From positions 1 to 60,741 of the IMG/VR virus record IMGVR_UViG_3300031576_000045: a DNA stretch of 60,741 nucleotides; one strand, written 5' to 3'. Below the pieces are notes generated by a model, which did not search any database, was not told where the DNA came from, and was given only the letters and a program-made list of their open reading frames with translations. Positions 1 to 7,680 of this stretch are shown piece by piece (positions within the stretch are counted from its first letter, which is position 1; the number at the start of each line of letters is the position of its first letter). Made by a program: the position numbers and the translations under genes. This stretch comes from a virus.

Positions 1-207
1 TGGGCGCTCGGCGCGAAGATGGGCGACCGGAAGGCCATCACGATCGGCGACGTCATCGACGTGCTCGGGCAGTTCGCCGGCACGCTGGATCGCCGGGTCG
101 ACGCGCGTCCGGTCGAGGTCATGCTGGGGCGCCTGCTCGTCGACGGCTGGAAGGAGTTCAAGTCGGTCGGGATCGACGGCGAGACGGAAGACGGGGAGGA
201 GGCGTAG
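1..207 (+). CDS. DUF932-like protein, C-terminal fragment
   Basis: The frame is open from base 1, so the gene enters from the left edge. The 68 residues match the last residues of the complete protein at 55347-56723, with divergence only in the acidic tail after the WKEF motif. The function is not established. The full-length copy has the general layout of DUF932 phage/plasmid-like proteins. It is followed at 3 bp by a GTG-started gene that is absent from the other copy. Confidence 0.8.
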   Translation, partial: WALGAKMGDRKAITIGDVIDVLGQFAGTLDRRVDARPVEVMLGRLLVDGWKEFKSVGIDGETEDGEEA

Positions 208-209
208 TC

Positions 210-530
210 GTGGCGACCGTCACGATCACGCTGAAGTTCGTCGGCGCGGATCACTCCCGCGCCGTCGACGTCGTCGGGCACATGCTCGACGTCGGCACTC
301 TGCAGGACGCGATCTCCGAGGCGGCGCGCGATCTCGGGTACGCGACATCGATCGAGTCGACGACCGCCGATGCCGCCGACGTCGCTGGCCTGGCGATCTC
401 CGCAGTTCTCGATGCCGCGCTGTTCCTCGCCGAGATGAGTCACGCGCCGCACATGCGCCGCGAGCACGGCGCCCGGATCGAACGGTATAGCGAGCAGCTG
501 CTGAAGTTCCTGAAGGAGATCGGGCGATGA
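210..530 (+). CDS. Hypothetical protein, 106 aa
   Basis: GTG start 3 bp after the previous stop; the stop overlaps the next start in ATGA. The N-terminal 30 residues are beta-rich (TVTITLKFVG). The remainder is helical with an Ala-rich stretch and an amphipathic C-terminal helix. I recognise no family. It exists only in the left-hand version of the duplicated locus, so it is part of an accessory insertion. Confidence 0.65.
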   Translation: MATVTITLKFVGADHSRAVDVVGHMLDVGTLQDAISEAARDLGYATSIESTTADAADVAGLAISAVLDAALFLAEMSHAPHMRREHGARIERYSEQLLKFLKEIGR

Positions 531-1486
531 CGTTCCCGCGAACCTACTGGGGCACGCGCACGCCGGCCGGGTGCGAAGTACGCGTGACCGGCGACGGTCC
601 CGAGTACTTGCTGCCGACGTACTCGAACGTGCGCGACCACTCGCACGACTTCGAGTGGGGCTACAACGGATCGGGCCCGGCGCAGCTCGCGCTCGCGCTA
701 CTCTCCGATGCGTTCGGCGACGAGTCGGAGATCCCCGCGCGGTACTACCAGCGGTTCAAGGCCGACGTCGTCGCTGGCCTCGACCGCGCGTCGTGGGTCC
801 TGCAGCAGCGCACCGTGCTCGACCACGGGAACAGCTACCACCTAGAGCAGATCGAGCAGATCGACTCGACCGCGACCAAGCGCGCCGACTCTCTTCGGAA
901 GGCGCGCGCCGCACGCCGCGACCGGGCCGAACGCCGGAAGAAGCTCCGCGAGGAGCTCGTCTACTGCATCGCACCGCACGGCGAGCCACTCGACGGCACG
1001 TACTACACGCTCCACGCGCTGCACGGCGGGACGAAGAAGTATTCGCACCTCGTGACGACCGCGGGCGCGGTGAACCCGAAGCTGAAGAAGAAGATCTGCG
1101 ACGACTGCCGCGCGGTGCTGCTTGCGTGGAAGACGTTCGGACCCAACAAGCCGCTGACGTATCGCCGGCTGAACACGTGGCACACGGAGGAGTCGATCAT
1201 GGAAGCGGAGACGAAGACGCGGCGCGAGGTGGTGCTGGAGAAGGCGATCGGCGTCCTGAACAAGCCCACGACCCGATGCGAGAAGAAGTCGATCGCCATG
1301 GACTTCCTGATCGGCCTGCTGGCCGACGAGACCGCGCGGCGGAAGGGGCGGGCCGACGTCGTCTCGACGGTGATCGACGGCGCACGGTACGTCACCGACC
1401 ACGTCAAGGCGCGGAAGGCACTGCACCTGGAGCTGGTGAAGCTAGGACTCCCGCCCGAGGTGATCGCGGTCTTGACTGGCGCGTGA
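527..1486 (+). CDS. DUF6166-like domain fused to a phage C-terminal domain
   Basis: A 319-aa protein. Residues about 10-85 carry the DUF6166 pattern: an FEWGYNGSGPAQLALALL core followed by a YQRFK segment. Residues 95-150 form a charged helix, followed by a region with CIAPHG and CDDCRAVLLAWK. Residues 225-319 are homologous to the free-standing 82-aa protein at 56723-56971. An in-frame ATG at 1199 has a GGAGGA sequence 7 bp upstream (1186-1191), so the C-terminal domain could also be made alone. DUF6166 has no known function. The fusion looks like an in-frame insertion upstream of a once separate gene. Confidence 0.75.
   Translation: MTFPRTYWGTRTPAGCEVRVTGDGPEYLLPTYSNVRDHSHDFEWGYNGSGPAQLALALLSDAFGDESEIPARYYQRFKADVVAGLDRASWVLQQRTVLDHGNSYHLEQIEQIDSTATKRADSLRKARAARRDRAERRKKLREELVYCIAPHGEPLDGTYYTLHALHGGTKKYSHLVTTAGAVNPKLKKKICDDCRAVLLAWKTFGPNKPLTYRRLNTWHTEESIMEAETKTRREVVLEKAIGVLNKPTTRCEKKSIAMDFLIGLLADETARRKGRADVVSTVIDGARYVTDHVKARKALHLELVKLGLPPEVIAVLTGA
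1186..1201 (+). promoter_or_regulatory. Internal ribosome binding site and ATG inside the DUF6166 fusion gene
   Basis: GGAGGA at 1186-1191, then 7 bp, then an in-frame ATG at 1199. Translation from here would give a 95-aa protein equivalent to the separate gene at 56723-56971 in the other copy, which also begins with an M-x-x-ETKTRREV segment. Confidence 0.5.
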
Positions 1487-1552
1487 GTGCGCCGGGTCGG
1501 GACGCGGATCCGTACCGCGTCCTGCGCCCGCTTCACTCACTCGAAGCACAAC

Positions 1553-1564
1553 GGGAGAACGACG
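1553..1564 (+). promoter_or_regulatory. GGGAGAACGACG translation-start cassette (first of nine exact copies)
   Basis: The 12-mer sits directly against the ATG of recA. Exact copies directly precede the starts at 6311, 45308, 48688 and 60631 on the plus strand and at 36176, 37955, 38446 and 41393 on the minus strand. Two 14-base variants precede 17085 and 23319. GGGAG is a plausible Shine-Dalgarno core 7 bases from ATG; conservation of the spacer ACGACG is not needed for that role. Confidence 0.8.
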
Positions 1565-2524
1565 ATGACGAACGAGAAGACGAAGGCAGTCGCCGCGGTC
1601 GTGGCGCACCTCGAGAAGCAGTACGGCAAGGGCATCATCCAGCAGCTGGGCACGCCGTCTGAGCAGCAGGTGGCGGTGATCCCGACCGGCAGCGTCGGAC
1701 TCGACCGCGCGCTCGGGTGCGGCGGGTGGCCGCGCGGCCGGGTCGTGGAGATCTTCGGGCCGCAGGCGGGCGGGAAGACGACGCTCGCGCTCCACGCGGT
1801 CGCGCAGTGCCAGGCGCTCGGCGGCGTCGCCTCGTTCATCGACGCTGACCATGAGCTAGACATGGCGTACGCGCGCCGCGTCGGCGTGCGCGTCGAAGAC
1901 CTGCTCGTCTCGCAACCCGACACGGGCGATCAGTCGCTCGACGTCTGCGAGAGCCTCGTGCGGTCTGGCGCGATCGACCTGATCGTCGTCGACTCCGTGC
2001 AGTCGCTCGTGCCGCGATCGGAACTCGAAGGTGACGAGACGGTCGAAGGCATTCACGCACGTCTCATGTCGCAGGCACTGCGGAAGCTGACCGCCGCGAC
2101 GTCGCGGTCTGGCACGGTGATCATCTTCCTGAACGCGCGCACGCCCGGAGAGCAGATGACGGGGGGCAACTCGCTGAAGTTCTACTCGTCGGTGCGCGTG
2201 GAGCTCGGCCGCGTCGGCAACCTGAAGGACGGCGACGCGGTTGTCGGGTCGCGCGTCGGCCTCAAGGTCGTGAAGAACAAATGCGCGCCGCCGTTCGCGG
2301 TCGCCACGTTCGATCTCACGTATGACCGCGGCGTGCACCGCGAGGCCGAAGTGATCGATCTCGGCGTCGACTGCGGCCTGATCGAGAAGACCGGGTCGCA
2401 CTACGTGCTCGCCGGTGAGCGCATCGGGCAGGGGCGGGAGCGCGCGATCGAGTGGCTACGCGAGCGGCCGGCAGTGACCGAGGAGCTGGCGCAGAAGATT
2501 CTCGCGACCCCGGTGAAGCCGTGA
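1565..2524 (+). CDS. recA: RecA-like recombinase with shortened L2 loop
   Basis: 319 aa from the ATG preceded by the GGGAGAACGACG cassette; an upstream in-frame GTG at 1487 would add a non-conserved leader. RecA core motifs are clear: Walker A GPQAGGKTT (65-73), FIDADHELD (91-99), LLVSQPDTG, AIDLIVVDSV and LMSQALRKLT. Two features are odd. The catalytic Glu of the FIDAEHALD motif is Asp95 here. The L2 DNA-binding loop between FLN190 and TGGN is only about 8 residues, and the conserved Gln of FINQIR is absent. The C-terminal domain is short. It probably promotes strand pairing during phage recombination, but activity and ATP turnover may differ. It is present only in the left version of the duplicated locus. 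GTGA overlap with the next gene. Confidence 0.92.
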   Translation: MTNEKTKAVAAVVAHLEKQYGKGIIQQLGTPSEQQVAVIPTGSVGLDRALGCGGWPRGRVVEIFGPQAGGKTTLALHAVAQCQALGGVASFIDADHELDMAYARRVGVRVEDLLVSQPDTGDQSLDVCESLVRSGAIDLIVVDSVQSLVPRSELEGDETVEGIHARLMSQALRKLTAATSRSGTVIIFLNARTPGEQMTGGNSLKFYSSVRVELGRVGNLKDGDAVVGSRVGLKVVKNKCAPPFAVATFDLTYDRGVHREAEVIDLGVDCGLIEKTGSHYVLAGERIGQGRERAIEWLRERPAVTEELAQKILATPVKP

Positions 2525-2913
2525 CCTACGCCGACTGGATCGCCGCGTTCGTCGCGCGGCACCGCGGGTTCGTCCGCGGCAAGTGCGACGCCGCGACGAC
2601 GGAGATGGTCGCCGCGTTCCCCGAGCTGCGCCGCGCCGCTGGGTTTGCTCACGTCTCGTGGGGTCGCGATCAACACTGGTGGTGCGTCGCGCCCGACGGC
2701 CTGATCGTCGACCCGACCGCGGCGCAGTTCGGCCCGGCCGGCACGCCGATCTGGTACGAAGAACTCGACTTGAACGACCCGGCGACGCGGGCCCGCGTGC
2801 CGACGGGGAAGTGCATGGACTGCGGCGGCGAGGTCTACGGCAGCGCGACGTTCTGCAGCGACGCCTGCGAGAAGGCGACGCGCGAGTACCACGCGGGGGT
2901 TTCGCTCCGATGA
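2521..2913 (+). CDS. Putative transglutaminase/cysteine-protease-like fold protein with zinc knuckle
   Basis: 130 aa starting at the GTG that overlaps the recA stop. The N-terminal part has a C-H-D type arrangement: Cys in RGKCDAAT, His in DQHWWCV, Asp in LIVDPTAAQF. This resembles papain-like/transglutaminase-like phage proteins and suggests a catalytic triad. The C-terminal part has CMDCGG and CSDAC, a four-Cys zinc site. The substrate is unknown; assignment rests on motif spacing only. Confidence 0.6.
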   Translation: MTYADWIAAFVARHRGFVRGKCDAATTEMVAAFPELRRAAGFAHVSWGRDQHWWCVAPDGLIVDPTAAQFGPAGTPIWYEELDLNDPATRARVPTGKCMDCGGEVYGSATFCSDACEKATREYHAGVSLR

Positions 2914-3185
2914 AGAACTACGACGCGATTATCGTGCGGAAGCACGGCGTGCGCATCAAGGCGGGCACGGCGCGAGAGAACCGCGACGGGTCGGTCGAGA
3001 TCCACCTCGACGTGCTGCCGGTCGAGGGCGTGCTGAAGCTAGAGGTTCGCGACGCGACCCCGCCGAAGACATGGCACGTCGGCGACGATGTGTGCCCGTA
3101 CTGCGGCGCGATCGGCTGCAAGCTGCGCGCGGCCGAGACTCCGCACGGCACGGCGCTGCACGAGAAGCAGAAGGGAGGCAGGTAG
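2910..3185 (+). CDS. Small protein with CPYC zinc-ribbon-like motif
   Basis: 91 aa from the ATG in an ATGA overlap. The N-terminal 55 residues are predicted beta-strand (DAIIVRKHGVRI, GSVEIHLDVL, GVLKLEVRD). CPYCGAIGC lies at about residues 65-73, followed by two His. No family recognised. It may bind zinc through the Cys/His cluster. Confidence 0.6.
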   Translation: MKNYDAIIVRKHGVRIKAGTARENRDGSVEIHLDVLPVEGVLKLEVRDATPPKTWHVGDDVCPYCGAIGCKLRAAETPHGTALHEKQKGGR

Positions 3186-3187
3186 TC

Positions 3188-3721
3188 ATGGGCTACGTCA
3201 TCGCGTACGTGAAGCCGAAGAACGGCGACCTGTCGGTCGCTCCGATCGGCTGGGCGACCCGGCGCGCGGCGCTCGGCGACTCGTCGATCGTCGGCCGCGG
3301 GTGGCCGGACTTCGAGGCGATGCTCGCGAAGATCGGCTTCGAGGTGAAACTCGGTGCCGTGCTGCCGAACGCGAAGGACTGGCCGTACACGTGCGTCGCG
3401 TACACGTCGCGCCGCAAAGATGGGCAGGCCGCAGTGGTTCGTCGATCTACCGTTTCCCGTGCCGTCGAAAAGGAGAACACACATGAGCAGGTCGCTGAAG
3501 CCGTTGTCGGTCGAACAGATGCACGATCAGCGGACGCGGACGACGGTCGAGATCATGTTCGACAGGAACGACAAGGTCTTCTTCGGCGTCGTCGAGCACG
3601 CTCGGATCTCGGCGCCGGCGATCGGCGAGCTGCGCGACGCGGTGAAGGCCGCACTCGCGAAGTTGCAGAAGGTCGCATGGTCGCGCGTGATCGAGCTCAG
3701 CGTCTCGAAGTCGGACCATAA
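3188..3721 (+). CDS. Hypothetical protein with uncertain 3' end
   Basis: ATG 3 bp after the previous stop. The first about 80 residues look coding (MGYVIAYVKPKNGDL, WPDFEAMLAKIGFEVKLG, WPYTCVAYTSRRK). The frame then runs 239 bp into the well-supported gene at 3483, and its composition becomes Arg-rich and shadow-like. A small indel near 3415-3430 would instead end it at the TGA overlapping the next ATG (3484-3486). The real protein is probably about 95-100 residues. Confidence 0.5.
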   Translation: MGYVIAYVKPKNGDLSVAPIGWATRRAALGDSSIVGRGWPDFEAMLAKIGFEVKLGAVLPNAKDWPYTCVAYTSRRKDGQAAVVRRSTVSRAVEKENTHEQVAEAVVGRTDARSADADDGRDHVRQERQGLLRRRRARSDLGAGDRRAARRGEGRTREVAEGRMVARDRAQRLEVGP

Positions 3722-4139
3722 CAAGTGGGGGCAATCGGGGCACATCGCACGCCTGCAGGTTGAGCTCGACGTCTCGTTCTCGCGGTTCGAGGTCGGGAAG
3801 ACGTCGGCCGGCCTGTACCTCAAGCGCCCGTTCACCGAAGACCTTCACGACTCGTGGCGCGACTCCGTCGAGAACGACCCGCTGCGGTACTCGAGCACCG
3901 ACTTCGACGGCAACCCAAAGAAGGGCGACAAGGTGAACCGCATCCCGTACTCCGAGGCGACGTGGGTCGCGCTGAACGGCGTGAAAACCGCGATCGAGGC
4001 GGCGTATGAGAAGCTCGAACCGCTGTTCGACGCCAAGGACGGCGGGAAGAAGCTGCTCGCGTTGACCGACGTCCGGCTGCTGCCGGCGTCGACCGACGTC
4101 GTCGACGCGGTGCCGGCGAAGAAGGGAGCGCGCCGATGA
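3483..4139 (+). CDS. Hypothetical protein, 218 aa
   Basis: Strong ribosome binding site AAGGAG ahead of the ATG. The sequence alternates beta-strand and helix and has no Cys cluster. Segments TTVEIMFDRNDKVFFGV and VELDVSFSRFEVG suggest a beta-sheet core. The C-terminal tail is Lys/Arg-rich. No family recognised. The stop overlaps the next start (ATGA). Confidence 0.65.
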   Translation: MSRSLKPLSVEQMHDQRTRTTVEIMFDRNDKVFFGVVEHARISAPAIGELRDAVKAALAKLQKVAWSRVIELSVSKSDHNKWGQSGHIARLQVELDVSFSRFEVGKTSAGLYLKRPFTEDLHDSWRDSVENDPLRYSSTDFDGNPKKGDKVNRIPYSEATWVALNGVKTAIEAAYEKLEPLFDAKDGGKKLLALTDVRLLPASTDVVDAVPAKKGARR

Positions 4140-4843
4140 CGAAGACGAACGTCGACGAGATCCTGAAGGTCAAGGTCATGTCGCCTCCGTTCCGGTGCCC
4201 GTGCGGCTTCGAGCGCGCGGCGACGTCGCCGCTCGGGGCGATGACTCCGCACGAGCCGATCAGCTCGGACACCCGTGAGCAGTGTCCGAAGTGCGGCCGG
4301 TACCTCACCCGAGAGGAGTCACGGGCTAAGACCGGCACGTGCTCGTGCGAGAAGTGCCGGCAGCTCTGCAACGGGCGCCCCGGTCTCTTCGCGCCGACAG
4401 AGGTCGAGCCGGCCGCGGCCGAGTTCGGGCTGACGTTGGAGGAGTTCTTCGAGCGGCACCTGACGATCAACTGGTGGACGGACGATCCCGACGCCGGAGA
4501 CCTGGACGGGTGGGATCACGTCTGCCCGGGCTGGAACCCGAACGTGATCATGGAGCCGTTCCTGCCGCCGAGACCGCGGCCGTACTCCGGACCGTCGACC
4601 GTCGGCCGGCGCTGCACGAACGATGAGGGCCGCACGAAGGGGCCGTGCTCTCTGCTCGGGCCCGACGGGTGCCGGTTGTCGTTCGACCGACGCCCCGAGG
4701 AGTGCCGGCGCGCGTACGGGTGCAACCCCGACCCGGCATCGCGCGGCCTGGCGCTGCACGGCGACGTCGCGAAGAAGTGGAAGACGCCCGAGGGTCTCGC
4801 GTTGCTGGCTCGACTCGCGAAGTACAACGTGCAGGAGGACTGA
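4136..4843 (+). CDS. Cys-rich protein, YkgJ-like zinc/iron cluster
   Basis: 235 aa with at least a dozen Cys in CxxC and Cx4C spacing: CPCGF, CPKCGR, CSCEKCRQLC, then C-terminal GPCSLLGPDGCRLSFDRRP and CRRAYGC. The last block matches the general pattern of YkgJ-type CxxCxxCC proteins (C-x-L-x-n-GC-x-L-x-n-RP-x2-CR), which chelate metal. The role in the phage is unknown. Confidence 0.6.
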   Translation: MTKTNVDEILKVKVMSPPFRCPCGFERAATSPLGAMTPHEPISSDTREQCPKCGRYLTREESRAKTGTCSCEKCRQLCNGRPGLFAPTEVEPAAAEFGLTLEEFFERHLTINWWTDDPDAGDLDGWDHVCPGWNPNVIMEPFLPPRPRPYSGPSTVGRRCTNDEGRTKGPCSLLGPDGCRLSFDRRPEECRRAYGCNPDPASRGLALHGDVAKKWKTPEGLALLARLAKYNVQED

Positions 4844-4845
4844 CC

Positions 4846-5427
4846 ATGGCGAAGAACAAGCGGAAGAAGCGCGGCTCGTCGTGGCGGGCGTCGAACGACC
4901 ACCACACGAAGCACCGGAAGAAGCTCGACGAGACCCCGGTGAAGCCAGGGGATCACGCCTTCATCGTCGCGCCGTCGTCCGCGGCGCGGCCGATGATCGA
5001 GCCTCTCAAGCGCGTCGTCGCAGTCGATCCTGCTTGGCCGGGTGGCGACGAGTCGGTGACCGCCATCATCGAAGACGGGAAGATCGTCGAGCTGTCCGCG
5101 TCCGACGCGCTGCGCGCGATGCCGCCGACGTCGCCGCCGTGGAACACGCGATACCTCGAGTACGCACGAGCGCACGGGACGTCGTCGCCGACGGCGATGC
5201 TGGCGCGGGATGAGCAGAAGTACCCAGGCGGCCGCATGGCCGGGTTCATCCTGTGGATCGGCCGGCGCTGGGAAGACTGGCGATGGAAGAACGGGCGCAA
5301 CGCGAACGACCCGCTGACGCAGGCCGATCAGGACTCGTTCGACGCGTGGCTGAAGGACTTCGTCGACGCCGTCGACCCGAACAAGATCGTCGCTCCGCCG
5401 CCGCCGAAGATCGCGGGGCCGTCATGA
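4846..5427 (+). CDS. RYLEYA-domain phage protein, left copy
   Basis: 193 aa; a GGAGG site precedes the ATG. The basic N-terminus (KNKRKKR) is followed by a middle region and then a conserved C-terminal domain: RYLEYARAHG, then PGGRMAGFILWIGRRWEDW. That domain is shared with the 156-aa protein at 59242-59712, while the N-terminal part differs. Function unknown. The recurrence in both variant loci indicates a core gene. Confidence 0.7.
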   Translation: MAKNKRKKRGSSWRASNDHHTKHRKKLDETPVKPGDHAFIVAPSSAARPMIEPLKRVVAVDPAWPGGDESVTAIIEDGKIVELSASDALRAMPPTSPPWNTRYLEYARAHGTSSPTAMLARDEQKYPGGRMAGFILWIGRRWEDWRWKNGRNANDPLTQADQDSFDAWLKDFVDAVDPNKIVAPPPPKIAGPS

Positions 5428-5654
5428 ACGTCTGGGTCAGCAGGTACCGGAACCGCAGCACCCGAACGACCATCCTTCACGCGTTCGGAGAGGTCGACGC
5501 CGGCCCGGCGCAGGAGTTCAGCTTCTGCGGTCGGGTCGCCGTCGTGAAAACCGAGCGCACCAAGGGCGAGACGTACCCGGCCGCGAAGTTCGGCTCCAGC
5601 GTCGACCACTGCATCAGCTGCGAGCGCACGGTGCGCCGTCGGGGGCTGCGGTGA
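5424..5654 (+). CDS. 76-aa protein with C-terminal Cys pair, intact copy
   Basis: ATGA overlap with the upstream gene and GTGA overlap with the next. It begins MNVWVSRY and ends with CISCERTVRRRGLR. The homologue near the right end (59960-60225) carries a frameshift, so this is the intact version. Probably a small metal-binding protein; function unknown. Confidence 0.65.
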   Translation: MNVWVSRYRNRSTRTTILHAFGEVDAGPAQEFSFCGRVAVVKTERTKGETYPAAKFGSSVDHCISCERTVRRRGLR

Positions 5655-6037
5655 AGCCCGGCGAGCTGCACAAGGTGCACGCGGCGCACGACCGCAAGGC
5701 GAAGTCCCTGCGCGTCGACGTCGGCGACGTCGCGTGGCGCGGCGAGTCCGGCGCGCACGCCGTCAAGGCCGCCATGGCGCTACGTCTCGCGGTCTGCTGG
5801 AACGTCTGCGAGGGCATCCAGACCGACAAGCTCGAGGCCGGCGTGCTGCTGGACTACTACGTCGCGGTCGACCGACTGATCGCCGCCGTCGACGAGCCGC
5901 AAGGTCGACTCTTCCACAGCGCGGAGAAGGTGCTTGAGCTGATGCGCCTCGCGGCGCGGGTGAAGGAAGCGCAGCGACGGATCGGCGTCGAGCACTTCGA
6001 GTGCCTCGCGTGCGACGCGAAGAAGGAGACCGCGTGA
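5651..6037 (+). CDS. 128-aa helical protein with CLAC motif, left copy
   Basis: GTG start in GTGA. Largely alpha-helical, with a C-terminal ECLACDAKKE motif. The other copy at 60222-60608 differs at only a few residues. Unknown function. Confidence 0.7.
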   Translation: MKPGELHKVHAAHDRKAKSLRVDVGDVAWRGESGAHAVKAAMALRLAVCWNVCEGIQTDKLEAGVLLDYYVAVDRLIAAVDEPQGRLFHSAEKVLELMRLAARVKEAQRRIGVEHFECLACDAKKETA

Positions 6038-6288
6038 AACCCGTCGGGGTCCGAACCGAGGTCGACGGGAAGATCGTCGTCGAGTGGCACGCGCCGCCGA
6101 TCGGCGGGCCCGATTACCACACACTGTGTTGCGTCGACGCCGACGACCCGGTGACCGGGACGCACGGGACCGTCGATCCGAGGAAGGCCCAGAAGATCAC
6201 CTGCGCTCAGTGCCATCGCGTGTGGTCGGGCGTGCTGGGGCTGCACCTGAAGCCGGAGGACTTCGACCACAAGGTCGTGTTGCGGTAG
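6034..6288 (+). CDS. 84-aa protein with CxxC motif, left copy
   Basis: GTG start overlapping the upstream stop. Contains YHTLCCVD and ITCAQCHRVW, giving a possible four-Cys zinc site. The homologue at 59709-59963 lies before, not after, the 76- and 128-aa genes, so gene order differs between copies. Function unknown. Confidence 0.7.
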   Translation: MKPVGVRTEVDGKIVVEWHAPPIGGPDYHTLCCVDADDPVTGTHGTVDPRKAQKITCAQCHRVWSGVLGLHLKPEDFDHKVVLR

Positions 6289-6310
6289 GACTGGAGACGG
6301 GAGAACGACG

Positions 6311-6517
6311 ATGAAGAGAGACGACCTGACCGCGCTGCGCAACGGGCTGCTGCGCATGCACTACGAGCCGCCGACCAGCGGGTTGACGAAGTGGACGCTG
6401 CAGCTCATCCGCGACCTGGAGGGAGAAGTCAGAATCCACTGGGAGAAGTCGAAGGGCGCCTACGACCGCGGGTTCACCGAGGGCCGCGCCTTCGCGAGAA
6501 AGCCGGCCCGTCGATGA
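6311..6517 (+). CDS. 68-aa protein
   Basis: The ATG lies directly after the GGGAGAACGACG cassette (6299-6310). A basic helical protein (MKRDDLTALRNGLL, then HWEKSKGAYDRGFTEGRAFARK). The 5' portion recurs, identical as far as it goes, at 60631-60741. Stop overlaps the next ATG. Confidence 0.7.
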   Translation: MKRDDLTALRNGLLRMHYEPPTSGLTKWTLQLIRDLEGEVRIHWEKSKGAYDRGFTEGRAFARKPARR

Positions 6518-7149
6518 GCCTGCAGCCGAAGCCGATCATCATGTCGACGCCGATGGTGCTGTCGCTGAACGACGACGCGAAGACGCAGACCCGGCGCACG
6601 TCTGGCCTGGAAGGGTTCTCGCGCGCGGCCGTCGTCGCCGGGTATGAGACTAAGGGCCGCGACTTCTTCGCGCGGATCACGCAGCCAGACCGACGCGGGG
6701 ACCCGTGGGAGGCGATGGTCAAGTGCCGTTACGGCGGACCGGGCGGGCAGCTCTACGTACGCGAGGGCGTGCGGCGGAAGCCGGCCGACCCGAATGATCG
6801 CGGCTGCTGCGCCGAGTACATCGCCGACCGGGCGCCCGCGCCGTGCGACACGTGGGGCTGGAAGAACCCGGCGCTGCCAGCGATCCACATGCCCTCGGGC
6901 ATGTGCCGGCACCGGTTGGAGCTGATCGAGATCAGAATCGAGCGCGTGCAGTCGATCTCCGAGTCCGACGCGCGCGCCGAGGGAATCCGCTCCAGCGGGC
7001 CGGGCGTGTTCTTCTGGCCTGGCGCAGACCGGAACTACGCGACGGCGGTCGCCGCGTACATGCACGGGTGGGTCTGGCTCAACGGTCAAGGCTCGTGGGA
7101 CCTGAACCCGCTCGTCTGGGTCCTCTCGTTCAAGCAGGTGTTGCGGTGA
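6514..7149 (+). CDS. ASCH-like phage protein
   Basis: 211 aa. It matches a widespread phage family of ASCH-type fold: an N-terminal segment of the form PIIMSTPMVLSLNDDAKTQTRR, a central YVREGVRR, PAIHMPSGMCRHRLELIEIRIERVQ, SESDARAEGI, and a C-terminal WDLNPLVWVLSFKQV. ASCH domains have a PUA-like fold associated with RNA binding or modified-base chemistry; some act on N4-acetylcytidine. The substrate here is unknown. Confidence 0.75.
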   Translation: MSLQPKPIIMSTPMVLSLNDDAKTQTRRTSGLEGFSRAAVVAGYETKGRDFFARITQPDRRGDPWEAMVKCRYGGPGGQLYVREGVRRKPADPNDRGCCAEYIADRAPAPCDTWGWKNPALPAIHMPSGMCRHRLELIEIRIERVQSISESDARAEGIRSSGPGVFFWPGADRNYATAVAAYMHGWVWLNGQGSWDLNPLVWVLSFKQVLR

Positions 7150-7680
7150 CGGAGACCGAGGTCATTCGCATGCTGCGCGAGGCGCTGATCGAGGTCTCGC
7201 GCGTCGAGCAGCGAGACGTACGGAACGACAAGCCGTGGACGATCCACGACGGCGACAGCTACGCCGACCTGGTGCGCTCAGAGGAATCGCGCAAGGCACT
7301 GGAACGCGGCCGTCGACGCGATCGCGGAGTCGGCCAAACCGGCGACGTCCGAGCTGGCCGACAAGCTCCACCTGACGAACGTGGTCCTCGATGAGCTCAT
7401 GCGCACCGGCGCCGTCGAGGTCAGCAAGCTCGCGCGCACGATCGCGGCGAAGATCCGTCACCCGAACGTCGACCTCTACGCGTTCTTCCGGTCCGGAGAG
7501 CCGATCCCGATCGTGCTGCAGTCGCCGAACGTCGTCTCGCTCGCCCACGTGGTGAGCATGGAGACTCAGCTAAACGTCAGCGGCATGATGGTGCGAATCG
7601 AGCTCCGTGTCTTCGATCGAGACCTGCGCGAGGCGACCTCGGGCTTGATCGGCCCGCCAGAGACCGGGGATCAGAGATGA
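7146..7680 (+). CDS. Hypothetical protein with +1 frameshift
   Basis: A GTG start at 7146 opens a coding-like frame (MTETEVIRMLREALIEVSRV, DGDSYADLVRSEE). Near 7300 the good coding signal moves by one base into the frame that contains VDAIAESAKPATSELADK, HLTNVVLDELM and then VNVSG-like beta strands to the stop at 7680. The first frame runs on to 7394 with Arg-rich, shadow-like sequence. I see no slippery heptamer, so an indel or a sequencing error is more likely than programmed shifting. Function unknown. Confidence 0.5.

Larger units (their letters stand above)
1..6421. repeat. Left copy of the diverged terminal homology
   Basis: This end shares genes with 56517-60741. The first 150 bases match 56517 onward almost base for base, and 6290-6421 matches the last 121 bases of the window. 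In between, the shared genes (82-aa domain, RYLEYA-domain protein, CxxC 84-aa protein, 76-aa protein, 128-aa protein, 68-aa protein) are interrupted by unique cassettes: 210 to about 1198 and 1487-4843 on this side, including recA. Sequence identity between copies varies from identical to moderate. It is either circular-permutation overlap between two strains or a true duplication. Confidence 0.85.

Noticed and set aside
1553-1564. GGGAGA as T7-type transcription starts
   Set aside because: The bases after the T7 start are GGGAGA, but no CACTATA lies upstream, spacing is fixed to ATG instead, and no single-subunit RNA polymerase gene is present.
1487-1564. 26-residue N-terminal extension of RecA
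   Set aside because: The upstream GTG lacks a ribosome site, the extension is not RecA-like, and the cassette sits at the 1565 ATG.
3354-3482. N-terminal extension of the 3483 gene (MGRPQWFVDLPFPVP)
   Set aside because: It is in frame and looks partly protein-like, but the strong AAGGAG site places the start at 3483.
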